Positions 6,379 to 15,620 of a stretch of DNA of 64,000 bases are shown here, piece after piece. Origin of the DNA: a virus. The notes beneath the pieces were generated by a model. It did not search any database. It was not told the DNA's origin and was given only the letters and a program-made list of their open reading frames with translations. The stretch spans positions 1 to 64,000 of the IMG/VR virus record IMGVR_UViG_3300013113_000534; one strand, given 5' to 3'. Numbering within the stretch: the stretch's first letter is position 1; the number at the start of each line of letters is the position of its first letter. A program made the position numbers and the translations under genes.

Positions 6379-8936
6379 TTTTTCTTAAGATCCATTAGTT
6401 TCATCATGATTTTAGTATCTACAACCCTTGCTGAGTCTACGAAATTACTACCACGACCTTTGCTTGCGTTCAAGATCAAAATACAGTCTTTTGAAACTTT
6501 ATATTGATCAAGGAAGTCTGAAAGAGTCTCAGACCTTGAGTTATCCATCATTAGAAAGCTAGCTGAAGCAGTATTATCTGAACCCTCAATAAGCATATAC
6601 TTATTCCCATTTTGGGATATTCTTATGAAGAAATCTTTAACTTGACAAACGGTTTTGAACTTAGAGTTCTCTGGGATCTCATCCAATTCTTTTAGGCAAC
6701 TCATTGAGCCAAACTCGTCTTCAAAGCAGTCCTTCAAATCAAAAGAATAACTGTAGCCTAATAAACTGTTTTCATACCACCAGTTAGAGAACTTACGATA
6801 TGGTTTATTCTTGTCAAAAATTTCTTTATAATTCTTGAACTTCTTTTTAAACGTCTCAAACCTAGACTCCTTCATTATTGGGCGACCATCATCGGCAATG
6901 GCCTTAGCTTCAATGACTTTAGATATTGCATGTAAAATATCGTCACCAAACCTGTCTTTAAAAAGAATAAAATTCCTCTTCTCTCTATCGGTCAAGATAT
7001 TGAATGCTTGAGCCTCTAGAACCAAACGACTCCTTTTGTCTGTAGCCTCTCCCATAGCTCCAGCTTGGATTAGGGCCACTAAGACAGAAATGTTAATGCC
7101 ACAACTTTTCGCAGCGGAGAAAACATCATACTTGCTAGAAAACCCATCAGAACCTTTGAAATATATAAGGCTCTCAATCGACTTCGCTGAAATGCCTTTA
7201 ATGCTGTTCAGACCATATCTGATATTGTCCCCTTCAATAGAAAAATTCATTTCTGATTTAAACAAGTTAGGCGGCAGAAGTTTAATGCCGAAATGATCTA
7301 ATTCTTGGTGGACAGAAGCGACAACCGCCAAGGGATCTGGATCAAACTCAGATGACTCAAGGACAGACAAGAAGAACTCTCTAGGATACTTATACTTCAG
7401 GTAAACCGTCTTGGCTGCTAACTCAGCGTAAGCAAAACTGTGAGACTTGTTAAAAGAGTAATCTGCTGAAGCTTGGAGAGCACTCCAATAGAAATCACTA
7501 ATCTGACTATCTAATCCCAAATCTTCTGCGGCTTGATAAATCCTATCCCTCCACTTAGGCATCTCATCAGCCTTCTTTTTACCAACAATTCGACGAAGAG
7601 TTTCTGCCTCTTCTAGGGTCAAACCGAAAACCTTATTAGCAATCTGCATCAACTGCTCTTGATACAAGATAACGTTTTTAGACCAAGATAGAATTTCATC
7701 TAGCTCCTCATGAAGGTCGCTTGATTGAGGAGCTTGTTTTTGTCGAATATATTCATCAACAAATTGCAAAGCCCCCGGTCTAGCAAGAGCTACAACGTCA
7801 GAAAGTTCATTTAAATTGTCTGGCTTAACGTCTTGGCAAACCCTAAAGTTTGTATTAGCAGAAATCTGAAATAAGCCCTCTGGATGGTTGTAATCCTGAA
7901 GCTTCTCGTATATGAACCCATCATTGGGGTCAACGTCATCTATATTGATTCCAATTTTGTCGCAAGTCCTGTGAGCAATAGTTAGAGTTCTAAGACCAAG
8001 GATATCGAACTTAACCATAAGGTCAGCGACATCGTGCATATTGTAACCTGTTATCAGGTCTCCATCTTTAGTTTTTTGTAGAGGTACAACATCTCCTATT
8101 GATTGGGAGCAAATAGCAATGCCAGATGGATGGACTCCCGTGTTTTTGATTAAATTTTCTATCTTCTTAGCGTTGATAAAAGTCCTGTTATGTTTTTTCA
8201 CCCAATGATCAAACTTCTCATTCTCTTCTCTCGCGTTCTCCAAAGAAGATACTTTGCCATGAAGCTTTGGAATCATATCGCTAACCGCATTGGCTTGATC
8301 CTCCTTAGCCTCATCAAAATACTTGGTTGCCTCCCTAATGCAAAGTTTAGAGCTGAAAGTATTGAAGGTTAGAATCTTCGCCGTCCTGCCCTCATGTTTT
8401 TCTTCAATATATTGAATAACTTTCTGCCTTTGCTCATAACTAATGTCTGAATCAACATCAGGGAGAAGGCTACCAACAAGAAACTCTTTGTTCCTCTTAT
8501 CGTAAACTTTTTTAGCACGACTCTTAGAAACAAAACGCTCAAAGAATAAGTTGTGAGGGATGGGATCAATATTGGTTACCCCAAGTAAATACAAAACTAA
8601 AGAACCAGCAGCGGAGCCACGACCAGCTCCAGTAGGAATATTGTTTTCGTGACAGAAGTTTAGAACATCCCAGTTCAACAAAATATAATCTGTGAATCCA
8701 AGCTCTTCAAAAGTTTCTAGCTCTTGTTTAGCGCGATCAAAATATTCTTTTTTGTTCTCATATTTAGTAATCCCCTTATCCCGTAAGCCTTTACGGGTAA
8801 GCTCATACATAATCTCTTTGGTTGAGCTTTCTTTATCAAGACCAATGCTGTTCAAAACAGCTTCGCTAACCGAAGTTTTTGGCAGCTCCACACCAAGTGG
8901 CTCACAATCATCGTAAACAGAAAAGTCTTCAAACAT
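6375..8936 (-). CDS. dnaE: DNA polymerase III alpha, catalytic core without PHP domain
   Basis: An 853-residue family C DNA polymerase. It starts at ATG 8936, which overlaps the exonuclease stop as TGATG; the GTG one codon earlier is less likely. Conserved palm elements are present: GAGRGSAAGS at about 103-112, PDVDSD at 159-164 (matching the E. coli PDFDVD active-site strand) and KFDILGLRTLT with Asp at about 311. Finger motifs (NKSHSFAYAELA) and a C-terminal OB-like region follow. It should therefore be an active replicase. The N-terminal PHP domain that normally opens DnaE is absent and is encoded by a separate upstream gene (9537-10238), with a proofreading exonuclease gene between them. 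No clamp or clamp loader is seen, so host clamp use is likely. Confidence 0.93.
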   Translation of the reverse strand: MFEDFSVYDDCEPLGVELPKTSVSEAVLNSIGLDKESSTKEIMYELTRKGLRDKGITKYENKKEYFDRAKQELETFEELGFTDYILLNWDVLNFCHENNIPTGAGRGSAAGSLVLYLLGVTNIDPIPHNLFFERFVSKSRAKKVYDKRNKEFLVGSLLPDVDSDISYEQRQKVIQYIEEKHEGRTAKILTFNTFSSKLCIREATKYFDEAKEDQANAVSDMIPKLHGKVSSLENAREENEKFDHWVKKHNRTFINAKKIENLIKNTGVHPSGIAICSQSIGDVVPLQKTKDGDLITGYNMHDVADLMVKFDILGLRTLTIAHRTCDKIGINIDDVDPNDGFIYEKLQDYNHPEGLFQISANTNFRVCQDVKPDNLNELSDVVALARPGALQFVDEYIRQKQAPQSSDLHEELDEILSWSKNVILYQEQLMQIANKVFGLTLEEAETLRRIVGKKKADEMPKWRDRIYQAAEDLGLDSQISDFYWSALQASADYSFNKSHSFAYAELAAKTVYLKYKYPREFFLSVLESSEFDPDPLAVVASVHQELDHFGIKLLPPNLFKSEMNFSIEGDNIRYGLNSIKGISAKSIESLIYFKGSDGFSSKYDVFSAAKSCGINISVLVALIQAGAMGEATDKRSRLVLEAQAFNILTDREKRNFILFKDRFGDDILHAISKVIEAKAIADDGRPIMKESRFETFKKKFKNYKEIFDKNKPYRKFSNWWYENSLLGYSYSFDLKDCFEDEFGSMSCLKELDEIPENSKFKTVCQVKDFFIRISQNGNKYMLIEGSDNTASASFLMMDNSRSETLSDFLDQYKVSKDCILILNASKGRGSNFVDSARVVDTKIMMKLMDLKKK

Positions 8937-9550
8937 CACAAATTCATTTCTTTTTTAAGTGCAGAAAAAACCTTAAAGCACATCTTATTATCATACAAGG
9001 CATCATGTAATTTATCTTCCTCAAACTCAATGCCAAAGAATTTAAGTAGCTGGTTTTGAGACACTCTTGCCTTGAGGGATCGGTCATGGATTATTTTATA
9101 CTGCCAACTCAACAAATCTTTCTTGGGCTTGTCCAAATCCTCTCTGTAAGCCTTGCCAAAAGCTCTAGTGTCATAAATTCTATTGAGATACGAATAATCA
9201 GGAGTTTCTCCCAATAACCTTTGCATCCCAGCTACCATGTAGACATCGAATCCTAGAAGGTTCTGGCCAACAATTTTATATTCTGGGTTAAATAAATCAG
9301 CCTTGAAGTCGGCCCAAACTTTCTTCAAAGGTTCTTTTCTTTCGTTATACTCATCCCAAGTAAAACCAGTAAGGCGCTCTACTATTTTATTTATTTGTAG
9401 ATCCTTGTGACTAATATACCTATCATTCTCTTTAATTACCCTGTTGCCTTGGCAGATCAACCATGAAACCTGCCAAGTGCGAGAAGAATGTAGATTAAGA
9501 CCTTCAGTTTCCGTATCGAAAACTAAATATTTTTGATTATGTGGTAGCAT
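8936..9550 (-). CDS. DnaQ-like 3'-5' proofreading exonuclease
   Basis: A 204-residue DEDDh exonuclease. Exo I is FDTETEGL at about 10-17, Exo II contains GQNLLGFDVYM at about 95-105, and Exo III is HDALYDN near 183-189, giving the four acidic ligands plus the catalytic His. This family removes misincorporated nucleotides during replication. It overlaps the PHP-domain gene by 14 bases and the polymerase by one base, so the three are translated as a set. The order PHP, exonuclease, polymerase follows the domain order of PolC-type polymerases, but here as three separate proteins. Proofreading partner of the split polymerase is a strong inference from position. Confidence 0.9.
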   Translation of the reverse strand: MLPHNQKYLVFDTETEGLNLHSSRTWQVSWLICQGNRVIKENDRYISHKDLQINKIVERLTGFTWDEYNERKEPLKKVWADFKADLFNPEYKIVGQNLLGFDVYMVAGMQRLLGETPDYSYLNRIYDTRAFGKAYREDLDKPKKDLLSWQYKIIHDRSLKARVSQNQLLKFFGIEFEEDKLHDALYDNKMCFKVFSALKKEMNL

Positions 9551-10238
9551 CTTTGTAGGACTCCCAGCAGAACTCGTCTGAGCAGAAGTGATTTATGTTT
9601 GGGTTTTGGAAAGTTGGAGATTTGCCTCCAGATCTATTACAAGTCGCTTTATACATTTGTAAAGCGGCAAATTCATCTTTATTGTGATGTACGATTGTCT
9701 TGACTGCTTGCGTCTTAACTCCAAGATCATCAATAACAGATTTGATTTGAAAATCAAAGGGGTGGTTATTATCTTCAATGAAGTAAACTGGGTCTAAGTG
9801 CTCAATATCTATATGGGATAGCCCAAAATTAAATAAATTATTAAAAACGTACGAGTCATAAAAGGGGACGCACACTTTAAGATTCTTGAAATCTTCTTTT
9901 TTATATTCAGATAGAATTAAAGATTTGCAGTCATTCAAGGATGCGCTTGAATACATCTTCTTTAAATCCTTTATGCCCTGATTATTTTTTGCAAAGAGAA
10001 CTAATTTGCTAGCCTTTTCATTTTCATCAACTCCATTATTAATAACGGGAATCCTAAGACCAAATACTAAATCAATATTTTCCTCTTGAAAGAGGTTGTT
10101 AAATATTCTAAAGCCATAAAAGCTATCTTCAACTAAGATAACGCGATCCAAAGAGTTGAGCTTTGCAATATCCAATATTTTCTCTGCGGTCAGAATAGAT
10201 TTACCTATACTAAACTGGCTCTTAAAGAGAGGTATCAT
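9537..10238 (-). CDS. Stand-alone PHP-domain protein, detached N-terminus of DnaE
   Basis: A 233-residue protein that lines up with the N-terminal PHP domain of DnaE: FSIGKSILTAEKILDIAKL, then VILVEDSFYGF, then FGLRIPV, and near the end KTIVHHNKDEFAALQMYKAT matching the conserved HYL-x2-DAEAH-x-LL region. The metal ligands are largely lost: the usual H-S-D-Y-S reads KSQFS and the TDH motif reads VEDS. A catalytic phosphoesterase or proofreading role is therefore unlikely and a structural role in the polymerase is probable. The gene precedes the exonuclease and polymerase genes with overlap. I recognise it by order and motif spacing; a profile search would settle it. Confidence 0.75.
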   Translation of the reverse strand: MIPLFKSQFSIGKSILTAEKILDIAKLNSLDRVILVEDSFYGFRIFNNLFQEENIDLVFGLRIPVINNGVDENEKASKLVLFAKNNQGIKDLKKMYSSASLNDCKSLILSEYKKEDFKNLKVCVPFYDSYVFNNLFNFGLSHIDIEHLDPVYFIEDNNHPFDFQIKSVIDDLGVKTQAVKTIVHHNKDEFAALQMYKATCNRSGGKSPTFQNPNINHFCSDEFCWESYKDATT

Positions 10239-10247
10239 GCAGGAATC

Positions 10248-11294
10248 CTAAAGGAGGTCGCTTGGGCTGTCAAACGAAAAAGATGGGCAACCTGAATATT
10301 TTTTCTTCTCAATACGTGTTCCTACTCCTTCGTCAAGCATAACTTGTAAATCTTCTTTATTGTAAGATGACTTGATGAACTTGTCCTTTTCTCCAAGCAA
10401 ATGGTAGTAATCGAACGGGAACTTGAATGGGCAGTGCCACATCAAATCTCCATTCTTTTTTAATTGGCCTACATGAGTAGCTCTACCGCAAACAATTTTA
10501 CCAGCAAAACCATCTTCCTTTGCTGGATAACCTTTATCCCAAGCAAGGCCACTGACCGCAGTCTTTTCACTGAAATTGTTTATAACCTGCTGTACATCCG
10601 TCAAAAAATATTCAAAACCTTCTAGGTCTAATTCATCTAACGGCTCCATCGCCATAAGCCCCTCCCCATTCAAATCAAACTTTAAGAATAAGAACTCCAT
10701 GCGCCTCTTGAGGTATTCTGGATACAAATACTTAACAGCGAGGCAATACATATAATCCTGCATGTTGTCTGTATACTCCTTCCCTTCGAAAACATTTTTC
10801 GAGGTTTTAAAGTCTCGGATTATAGCTGTTTTTTTTCTTTTAAAAAGAAATAGCTTATCGATAAATCCAAGTATTCGATAATTCTTATCTCCTTCGTTTA
10901 CGGATATGTCAAAATCTTTCTCAGAAATAGCTTCTGTCGGTTTTCCGTCTGTGTCTCCAAAAAAATCAAAATTAAGACCCTCAACTGTCATCTTGTTGAT
11001 TAGATCCATATTTTCAAAATCGTCTATCTCATACTTTTTGGCGTAAGCTTCCACCATCCTCTTAATTGGAAGACTAGCGTTTATATCTTGAGCTTTAATG
11101 ATAGCTCTATAATGCTTCCTATGCCTAGGATTACCCAAGTTCTCGAAAACAGCATGGCAGATTGTCCCACGCAAAGACCCATGATTAGATTTGTCTGGTA
11201 GACGCAAATGATACTTGGCCCAATATTGCCAAGTGCAAGTTTGCATTGTTTTTATGCGTGATGCTGAGAGAGGTTTGTTTTCAGATTTCTCCAT
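10248..11294 (-). CDS. RecB/Cas4-like PD-(D/E)XK exonuclease
   Basis: A 348-residue nuclease. I chose ATG 11294 (MEKSENKPLSASRIK), which overlaps the primase stop by 14 bases; an in-frame start further upstream would overlap it by 77. N-terminal LSASRIKTMQTCTWQYW is the classic start of PD-(D/E)XK exonucleases, and His in GTICHAVFENL follows. The core is GFIDKLFLF then AIIRDFKTSK (D...DxK) at about 170-185, and MQDYMYCLAV matches the QxxxY motif. Cas4-type iron-sulfur cysteines are possible (one near the N-terminus, CGRATH and CPF near the C-terminus) but not proven. It likely processes DNA ends for RecA-type recombination. It sits between primase and polymerase genes. Confidence 0.85.
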   Translation of the reverse strand: MEKSENKPLSASRIKTMQTCTWQYWAKYHLRLPDKSNHGSLRGTICHAVFENLGNPRHRKHYRAIIKAQDINASLPIKRMVEAYAKKYEIDDFENMDLINKMTVEGLNFDFFGDTDGKPTEAISEKDFDISVNEGDKNYRILGFIDKLFLFKRKKTAIIRDFKTSKNVFEGKEYTDNMQDYMYCLAVKYLYPEYLKRRMEFLFLKFDLNGEGLMAMEPLDELDLEGFEYFLTDVQQVINNFSEKTAVSGLAWDKGYPAKEDGFAGKIVCGRATHVGQLKKNGDLMWHCPFKFPFDYYHLLGEKDKFIKSSYNKEDLQVMLDEGVGTRIEKKKYSGCPSFSFDSPSDLL

Positions 11295-12330
11295 AATGGA
11301 AGTCGTATTTTTTTTCGAACTTCCGTAAATTAGAAGTAAATGTTTTATTGACTCCACGTTTATTCATCTCTTTAGCGAAATCAATAACGTTAGTCATTGT
11401 TTCATTATGCTTGATTGACGCACAATATTCAACATATTTATTTATTTGTTCTTTATCCATGTCTCCGAAATCATTTTCTGGAGGTGGAGAAAAAAATACT
11501 TTATCGAAATCAATTTGATCGCAGAGTTTAAATATAGACTTAATTGAACCTTCAAATCCCCTATTGGAACCTGAATTAAAATCATTATTAAATGCAACAA
11601 AAATTTTATCTAAAGGCAAGCCATGTAGCTTAGATATAAATTTAGGTGAAATGTTAAGGCCAAAAGAAACAAGAACATTTTTAACTCCAGCATCGAACAA
11701 TGAGATGCAATCTCCAATCGACTCTACAATATAGACACTGCGACTCTCTTCAATAGCAGTACGAACTTCATCAATTGTATAATATGGATAGAACCAATCA
11801 GAACACCTCCCATTGTGCAACCATTTGGGTCTAGGGTCATCTGTTACCTTTCGGCCTGAAAAGCCATGTATCCTCCCGTCAGGGCGGCAAATGGGGAATA
11901 TGACTCGCTGATACATTTTTCCAGACATCGCCAAGCCGCACTTGAACTTCTTCAAAGTGTCTTCTGATATCCCCCTATTCAAATAAAAGTCATAATGAGG
12001 TAGCAAGCGATTTAAACAAGAATCTGGATATGTTTTTTCTTCATTCAAAAGGTTTTTTTGAGCAGAACGTTCATATATGTTTACACTATTACTCTTCAAG
12101 TAAGAGCTTAAAATACTCTTGTCATTAGTATTCAAAGTTTTCTGAAGCAAAGCTTCAAAGGGAAGAAACATGGAGTCTTCCACATAATCCTTCCAGACTC
12201 CCGTGTCTTTATAAATCTGTAGTGCTGTAGAATTATCACCAGACCTGTACACGGCACTGGTTCTCCAATAAGAGCCATGATCTTTTAGGCGATAGCCAAG
12301 GTCTTCTAAAACAGACTTGTAATCGGTCAT
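11281..12330 (-). CDS. dnaG: DnaG-type primase
   Basis: A 349-residue primase. The catalytic core has RVIFPICRPDGRIHGFSGR at about 143-161, as in DnaG, and a Toprim domain with VYIVESIGDCISLFDAG (conserved Glu and following Asp) and VAFNNDFNSGSN as the acidic motif. The N-terminal 60 residues occupy the place of the DnaG zinc-binding domain (TGVWKDYVED) but contain no Cys ligands, so that domain looks degenerate and may not recognise a trinucleotide in the usual way. The C-terminus lacks an obvious helicase-binding domain. The start overlaps the helicase stop (ATGA), consistent with primase and helicase being made together. Confidence 0.88.
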   Translation of the reverse strand: MTDYKSVLEDLGYRLKDHGSYWRTSAVYRSGDNSTALQIYKDTGVWKDYVEDSMFLPFEALLQKTLNTNDKSILSSYLKSNSVNIYERSAQKNLLNEEKTYPDSCLNRLLPHYDFYLNRGISEDTLKKFKCGLAMSGKMYQRVIFPICRPDGRIHGFSGRKVTDDPRPKWLHNGRCSDWFYPYYTIDEVRTAIEESRSVYIVESIGDCISLFDAGVKNVLVSFGLNISPKFISKLHGLPLDKIFVAFNNDFNSGSNRGFEGSIKSIFKLCDQIDFDKVFFSPPPENDFGDMDKEQINKYVEYCASIKHNETMTNVIDFAKEMNKRGVNKTFTSNLRKFEKKYDFHYGEI

Positions 12331-13874
12331 TCTGAAAGAGTGATTGGGATGTCATCGCTTTCGCTACTCGACTCCAAATTAACATCGACATTATTAACAG
12401 AATTAACAATATCTTGCAAGTCTCCTCGTTCTTCGATCCTGAAGTTTTGAATATTCAAGTTTATGAAATTCTTGCGATTAGAGCCATCTGGCATTTCTAT
12501 AGGATTAATGTCACGAAGAGGGTTTTTGCCTAGGTGACGAGCTTTAAGATTCACTAATTTATGCGTTCCAAACCTATCTCCATCTTCATGGATTTCATCT
12601 GCAACCTTCCTCCTCAACAAAAACAAATGAGAGCAGAATTGAGTAATACCATCAGAAAGAGAAACCACACTTTCATCATCGATTATGGAATCTGCTCCCC
12701 TGTTGCCTGTAATCCCAAGCCTATTTGCCTGAACAGAAGTCATCATTGAAACGCAAGGCTTGCCATCAAAACACAAATCCCTATGAATCGTTTGTTTGAA
12801 CAAATGAACCATTGAAGCAACTTGTTGCCAACCATCGTTTTTTCCAAGGTTGTTGAAGTCCGTTTTAATGTAATCAAAGCTAAAAATCATTCTATTCCCC
12901 CTGCCAACTTTAGAATAGTAATACCTCTTTAGGTAAGAGCACATTTCTTCAGCAGACATTCCAGCGACATTCACATAATAAAACTGCATATTGCCAGACT
13001 TTATCTTCTTCCAAGTGTCGCGTACCCTCGCCACGACTTCTTCGACAGACCAATTCTTGTAACTAGAAGTCCTCCACTTTCCACTCTGCAATAGATAAAC
13101 GGGTATACCGCTCATCGCAGAACATTGACGAAAAGTAAGCTCTTCTTCGCTCATCTCACCATTATCAAAGTGTAAGACGGGGATATTATATTTAGCTCCA
13201 GTTCTTGTTGTATAATCCATGCAGAACTGAGTCTTTCCTACGCCAGAACGAGCAACAATAACAGAGATGTTACCCTCTAGAAGTAGAGATCCGTAAATCT
13301 CGTTTATTCTTTCATGTGGCCCCATTAATCCAGATTCTTCAACAGGGTTATTCCCTCTGTCTTCAACCAAATCTTCCATCATGTCAAAAAGATTAATTGG
13401 CCCGTCATCAGTAAACTCAAACTCTTTAATATTTTTGTTATAAATCTCGTCAGCTTTATCTATAATTTCTGAATATTTTGCATCAGGATCGACTTTTTTG
13501 ACGTAAGCAGCTACATCCCTTGCGGAAAGATAAATCTCTCTACGAGCAGAAAACTTTTTCAACTCCTTTACTGAAGAAATAAAGATATCTTCTGTTATCT
13601 TATGGTAAACAAGAGAGCGGATATATTCTGGTAGGTCGATGCTGTCTGGAAAACTTACCTTTAGTTGCTCCAATCTTGGAATGAGAATAGTGTCATCAAT
13701 TGACTCTGCGTTATTCAATGCATTCCGAATCAATTTGAAAATAGAAAGATGAACCTGAGAGTCATCACTAAAGAAATCCTTCTCATTGAGAAATACTGAA
13801 ACTTCAGCCCACTTGTGAGGGTGCTGTAGAAGACCCTTCAATACAGTCTTCTCTAAATCCATGCTAGATATCAT
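12327..13874 (-). CDS. dnaB: DnaB-type replicative helicase
   Basis: A 515-residue RecA-fold helicase. The N-terminal 110 residues match the DnaB N-domain (EKTVLKGLLQHPHKW, VFLNEKDFFSDD). The motor has Walker A ARSGVGKTQF at about 208-217, the FDNGEMSEEEL segment matching DnaB (LEM) motif H1a, and a Walker B-like MIFSFDYIK. The C-terminus is a long acidic Ser-rich tail ending ESSSESDDIPITLSE. It unwinds the replication fork ahead of the split polymerase. Start at ATG 13874 or four codons later; the first overlaps the upstream gene by ATGA. The acidic tail ending in hydrophobic residues could dock a partner (speculative). Confidence 0.9.
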   Translation of the reverse strand: MISSMDLEKTVLKGLLQHPHKWAEVSVFLNEKDFFSDDSQVHLSIFKLIRNALNNAESIDDTILIPRLEQLKVSFPDSIDLPEYIRSLVYHKITEDIFISSVKELKKFSARREIYLSARDVAAYVKKVDPDAKYSEIIDKADEIYNKNIKEFEFTDDGPINLFDMMEDLVEDRGNNPVEESGLMGPHERINEIYGSLLLEGNISVIVARSGVGKTQFCMDYTTRTGAKYNIPVLHFDNGEMSEEELTFRQCSAMSGIPVYLLQSGKWRTSSYKNWSVEEVVARVRDTWKKIKSGNMQFYYVNVAGMSAEEMCSYLKRYYYSKVGRGNRMIFSFDYIKTDFNNLGKNDGWQQVASMVHLFKQTIHRDLCFDGKPCVSMMTSVQANRLGITGNRGADSIIDDESVVSLSDGITQFCSHLFLLRRKVADEIHEDGDRFGTHKLVNLKARHLGKNPLRDINPIEMPDGSNRKNFINLNIQNFRIEERGDLQDIVNSVNNVDVNLESSSESDDIPITLSE

Positions 13875-14092
13875 CGATTACCCCCCTCATCCAAAGAAAT
13901 TTCTACCAACTTACTCAAAGCCATATCAACACAAGTATTTTCTGTCTTGGTTGCAAAAGTGGGTTGACCCACATCATTAATATAATATAAGAAAAATCCT
14001 TTATTCCCTCCACCTACAGAACCCGTGCAATCAAAAAGCTTTGTTAGAATGCTATGAGGTAAAGTATTGTCTGTTTTGTCAAAATGATTCAT
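13871..14092 (-). CDS. Small hypothetical protein in the replication operon
   Basis: A 73-residue protein with no family I recognise. A Gly-rich patch (GSVGGGNKGFFLYYIND) sits in the middle and an acidic C-terminus follows. It overlaps both neighbours by four bases (ATGA), lying between a nuclease and the replicative helicase. Position suggests a helicase accessory or loader role, but size and sequence do not establish it. Confidence 0.65.
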   Translation of the reverse strand: MNHFDKTDNTLPHSILTKLFDCTGSVGGGNKGFFLYYINDVGQPTFATKTENTCVDMALSKLVEISLDEGGNR

Positions 14093-14496
14093 ATAATATC
14101 CAGTGTTCTTAGAAGCTCCTCGTCAATAGTATCCCTTTCCAGTATTCTGACAAGCTTAATTTGATTAATTTCGCAAAAATACTCTTTTTTCTCATCTCTC
14201 TGTAATTGAGAAAGGAAATTTTGCCTAGAGTTTGAGTGGAAAAACTTGTTGTATTTGTAATGTTGATTGCCATCCACCTCTACTGCAAGTTTTTTATTTG
14301 CATTGTAAAAGTCTAAAGTCATTCTTGTCCCAAGAACGGGAAGCTCCTCAAAAACAACATCAGAAACCCAATTTGAGTACAAAAGATCTTTAACTTTTTT
14401 TTGAAGCTTGCTGCGACACTTTTTGTCCCAATCAATTAAATACTTTGTAGAGTTTTTGAGCTTTTGTTCTCGACCAGTTGTCGTTAAAAAGATCAT
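14089..14496 (-). CDS. Small PD-(D/E)XK (DUF559/Vsr-like) endonuclease
   Basis: A 135-residue protein with the core of a single-domain restriction-fold nuclease. MTLDFYNANKKLAVEVDGNQHYKYN at about 59-83 gives the D-x(n)-E-x-D catalytic pattern followed by the QH typical of DUF559 and Vsr-like enzymes. A later basic region is QLQRDEKKEYFCE and KLVRILE. It may be a Holliday-junction or mismatch-type endonuclease acting with the RecA homologue encoded just upstream, which it overlaps by four bases. The family is fairly clear; the exact substrate is not. Confidence 0.78.
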   Translation of the reverse strand: MIFLTTTGREQKLKNSTKYLIDWDKKCRSKLQKKVKDLLYSNWVSDVVFEELPVLGTRMTLDFYNANKKLAVEVDGNQHYKYNKFFHSNSRQNFLSQLQRDEKKEYFCEINQIKLVRILERDTIDEELLRTLDII

Positions 14497-15620
14497 GCAA
14501 AAACGTTTTCAGCAATAAATAAGTGCATGGCCTTTGTAATCTCTTCATTATTCTCTAAAAGATCATACAAAGCTTTCATTCCTTGATACTTCTCCTGAAG
14601 TTCAATACCTCTATCGTCAAGATATTTGATCAACTCCTCATCAAACTTAAACCAAGAAGCTGACTTCTCAATAAAGTTCCACATTAGCAGCATTTCAATA
14701 ATCTCACGCTCAATCCAAATAGACTTTCCATCAGATCGACCATGCTTAATTGGATAGCGAATACGCATCCCCGTACTCTCATTCGTAGACTTTTGGATAT
14801 GAACCTTGGCGTAATGACCAATTATTGGGTTCTCTGGGCTTGGCCTTGCTTTTTGGTCTTGCAAGATTAAGTCAGCCTGATTTCTCCTTTCGAAGTTAAT
14901 AATCCAGTCTGGATAGTGAAGGGCTGCATTGCCACCGCTAGAATTGGTTTGGTTGTTTGGGTCACTAGCTGCATACTGACTCGTCTTAATAGTTGACCGA
15001 ACCTGAGAGATCATAATGCACATATGACCAAATTTACCCATCCCAAGACTAACTCGCTTTAAGAAATCCGAAGTAAGAGACGCACCCGCTGCAACTTTTG
15101 CTGCATCACTGGTAGTCTTCTCTAGATCAGATTTAGGAAGCAAGCCATCCATGCTGTCGATGACAATGCAAAATCTTTCTTTGTCTGGATTATTCCTTAG
15201 TAATTCTCTAAGGCCATCAAAAACTGTATCATAAATGTGGCACTCCCAAACAAGGCAAGTCCCTAACTCCCAATCTTCTGGGTCAGTCACAAACTTTAAC
15301 CCAGAGCGCTTTTGAATATCTTCTGATAGGCGACCCTCTGCTTTAATATAAAGACCTTTAGTTTTCTCTACTGTCTCCAGCATGTTCTTCATAACATGTA
15401 GAGCTTCGTTTGTTTTGCCTCCTTCATTGCAACCAATGAAACGCTGCAACCCAGCTCCAAGACCACCACCAATAAACTGATCTAAAATTAAAGAACCAGT
15501 TGAAACTATATAAGGCTTTGCAGTCTCTTCGTAATTGTAATGGAAATCTTTATTGCTCTTAAAAAACTTCGACATAAATTTCGAAGTGCCAATTGTTTCT
15601 TTTGCGTTTTTCTTACTCAT
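14493..15620 (-). CDS. recA: RecA/UvsX-like recombinase
   Basis: A 375-residue RecA-fold protein. TGSLILDQFIGGGLGAG leads into Walker A GCNEGGKT at about 62-69. Walker B is FCIVIDSMDGLLP, and the L1/L2 region includes SQVRSTIKTSQYAAS and SSGGNAALHYPDW. The C-terminus is helical. It would form filaments on single-stranded DNA for recombination-dependent replication and repair. The P-loop GCNEGGKT departs from bacterial GPESSGKT, as in phage UvsX-type proteins. It overlaps the zinc-ribbon gene upstream by 8 bases. Confidence 0.88.
   Translation of the reverse strand: MSKKNAKETIGTSKFMSKFFKSNKDFHYNYEETAKPYIVSTGSLILDQFIGGGLGAGLQRFIGCNEGGKTNEALHVMKNMLETVEKTKGLYIKAEGRLSEDIQKRSGLKFVTDPEDWELGTCLVWECHIYDTVFDGLRELLRNNPDKERFCIVIDSMDGLLPKSDLEKTTSDAAKVAAGASLTSDFLKRVSLGMGKFGHMCIMISQVRSTIKTSQYAASDPNNQTNSSGGNAALHYPDWIINFERRNQADLILQDQKARPSPENPIIGHYAKVHIQKSTNESTGMRIRYPIKHGRSDGKSIWIEREIIEMLLMWNFIEKSASWFKFDEELIKYLDDRGIELQEKYQGMKALYDLLENNEEITKAMHLFIAENVFA

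Noticed and set aside
11295-11357. Start 21 codons earlier for the RecB-like nuclease
   Set aside because: It would overlap the primase gene by 77 bases and adds unconserved residues; ATG 11294 gives the 14-base overlap typical here and the SASR motif near the N-terminus.
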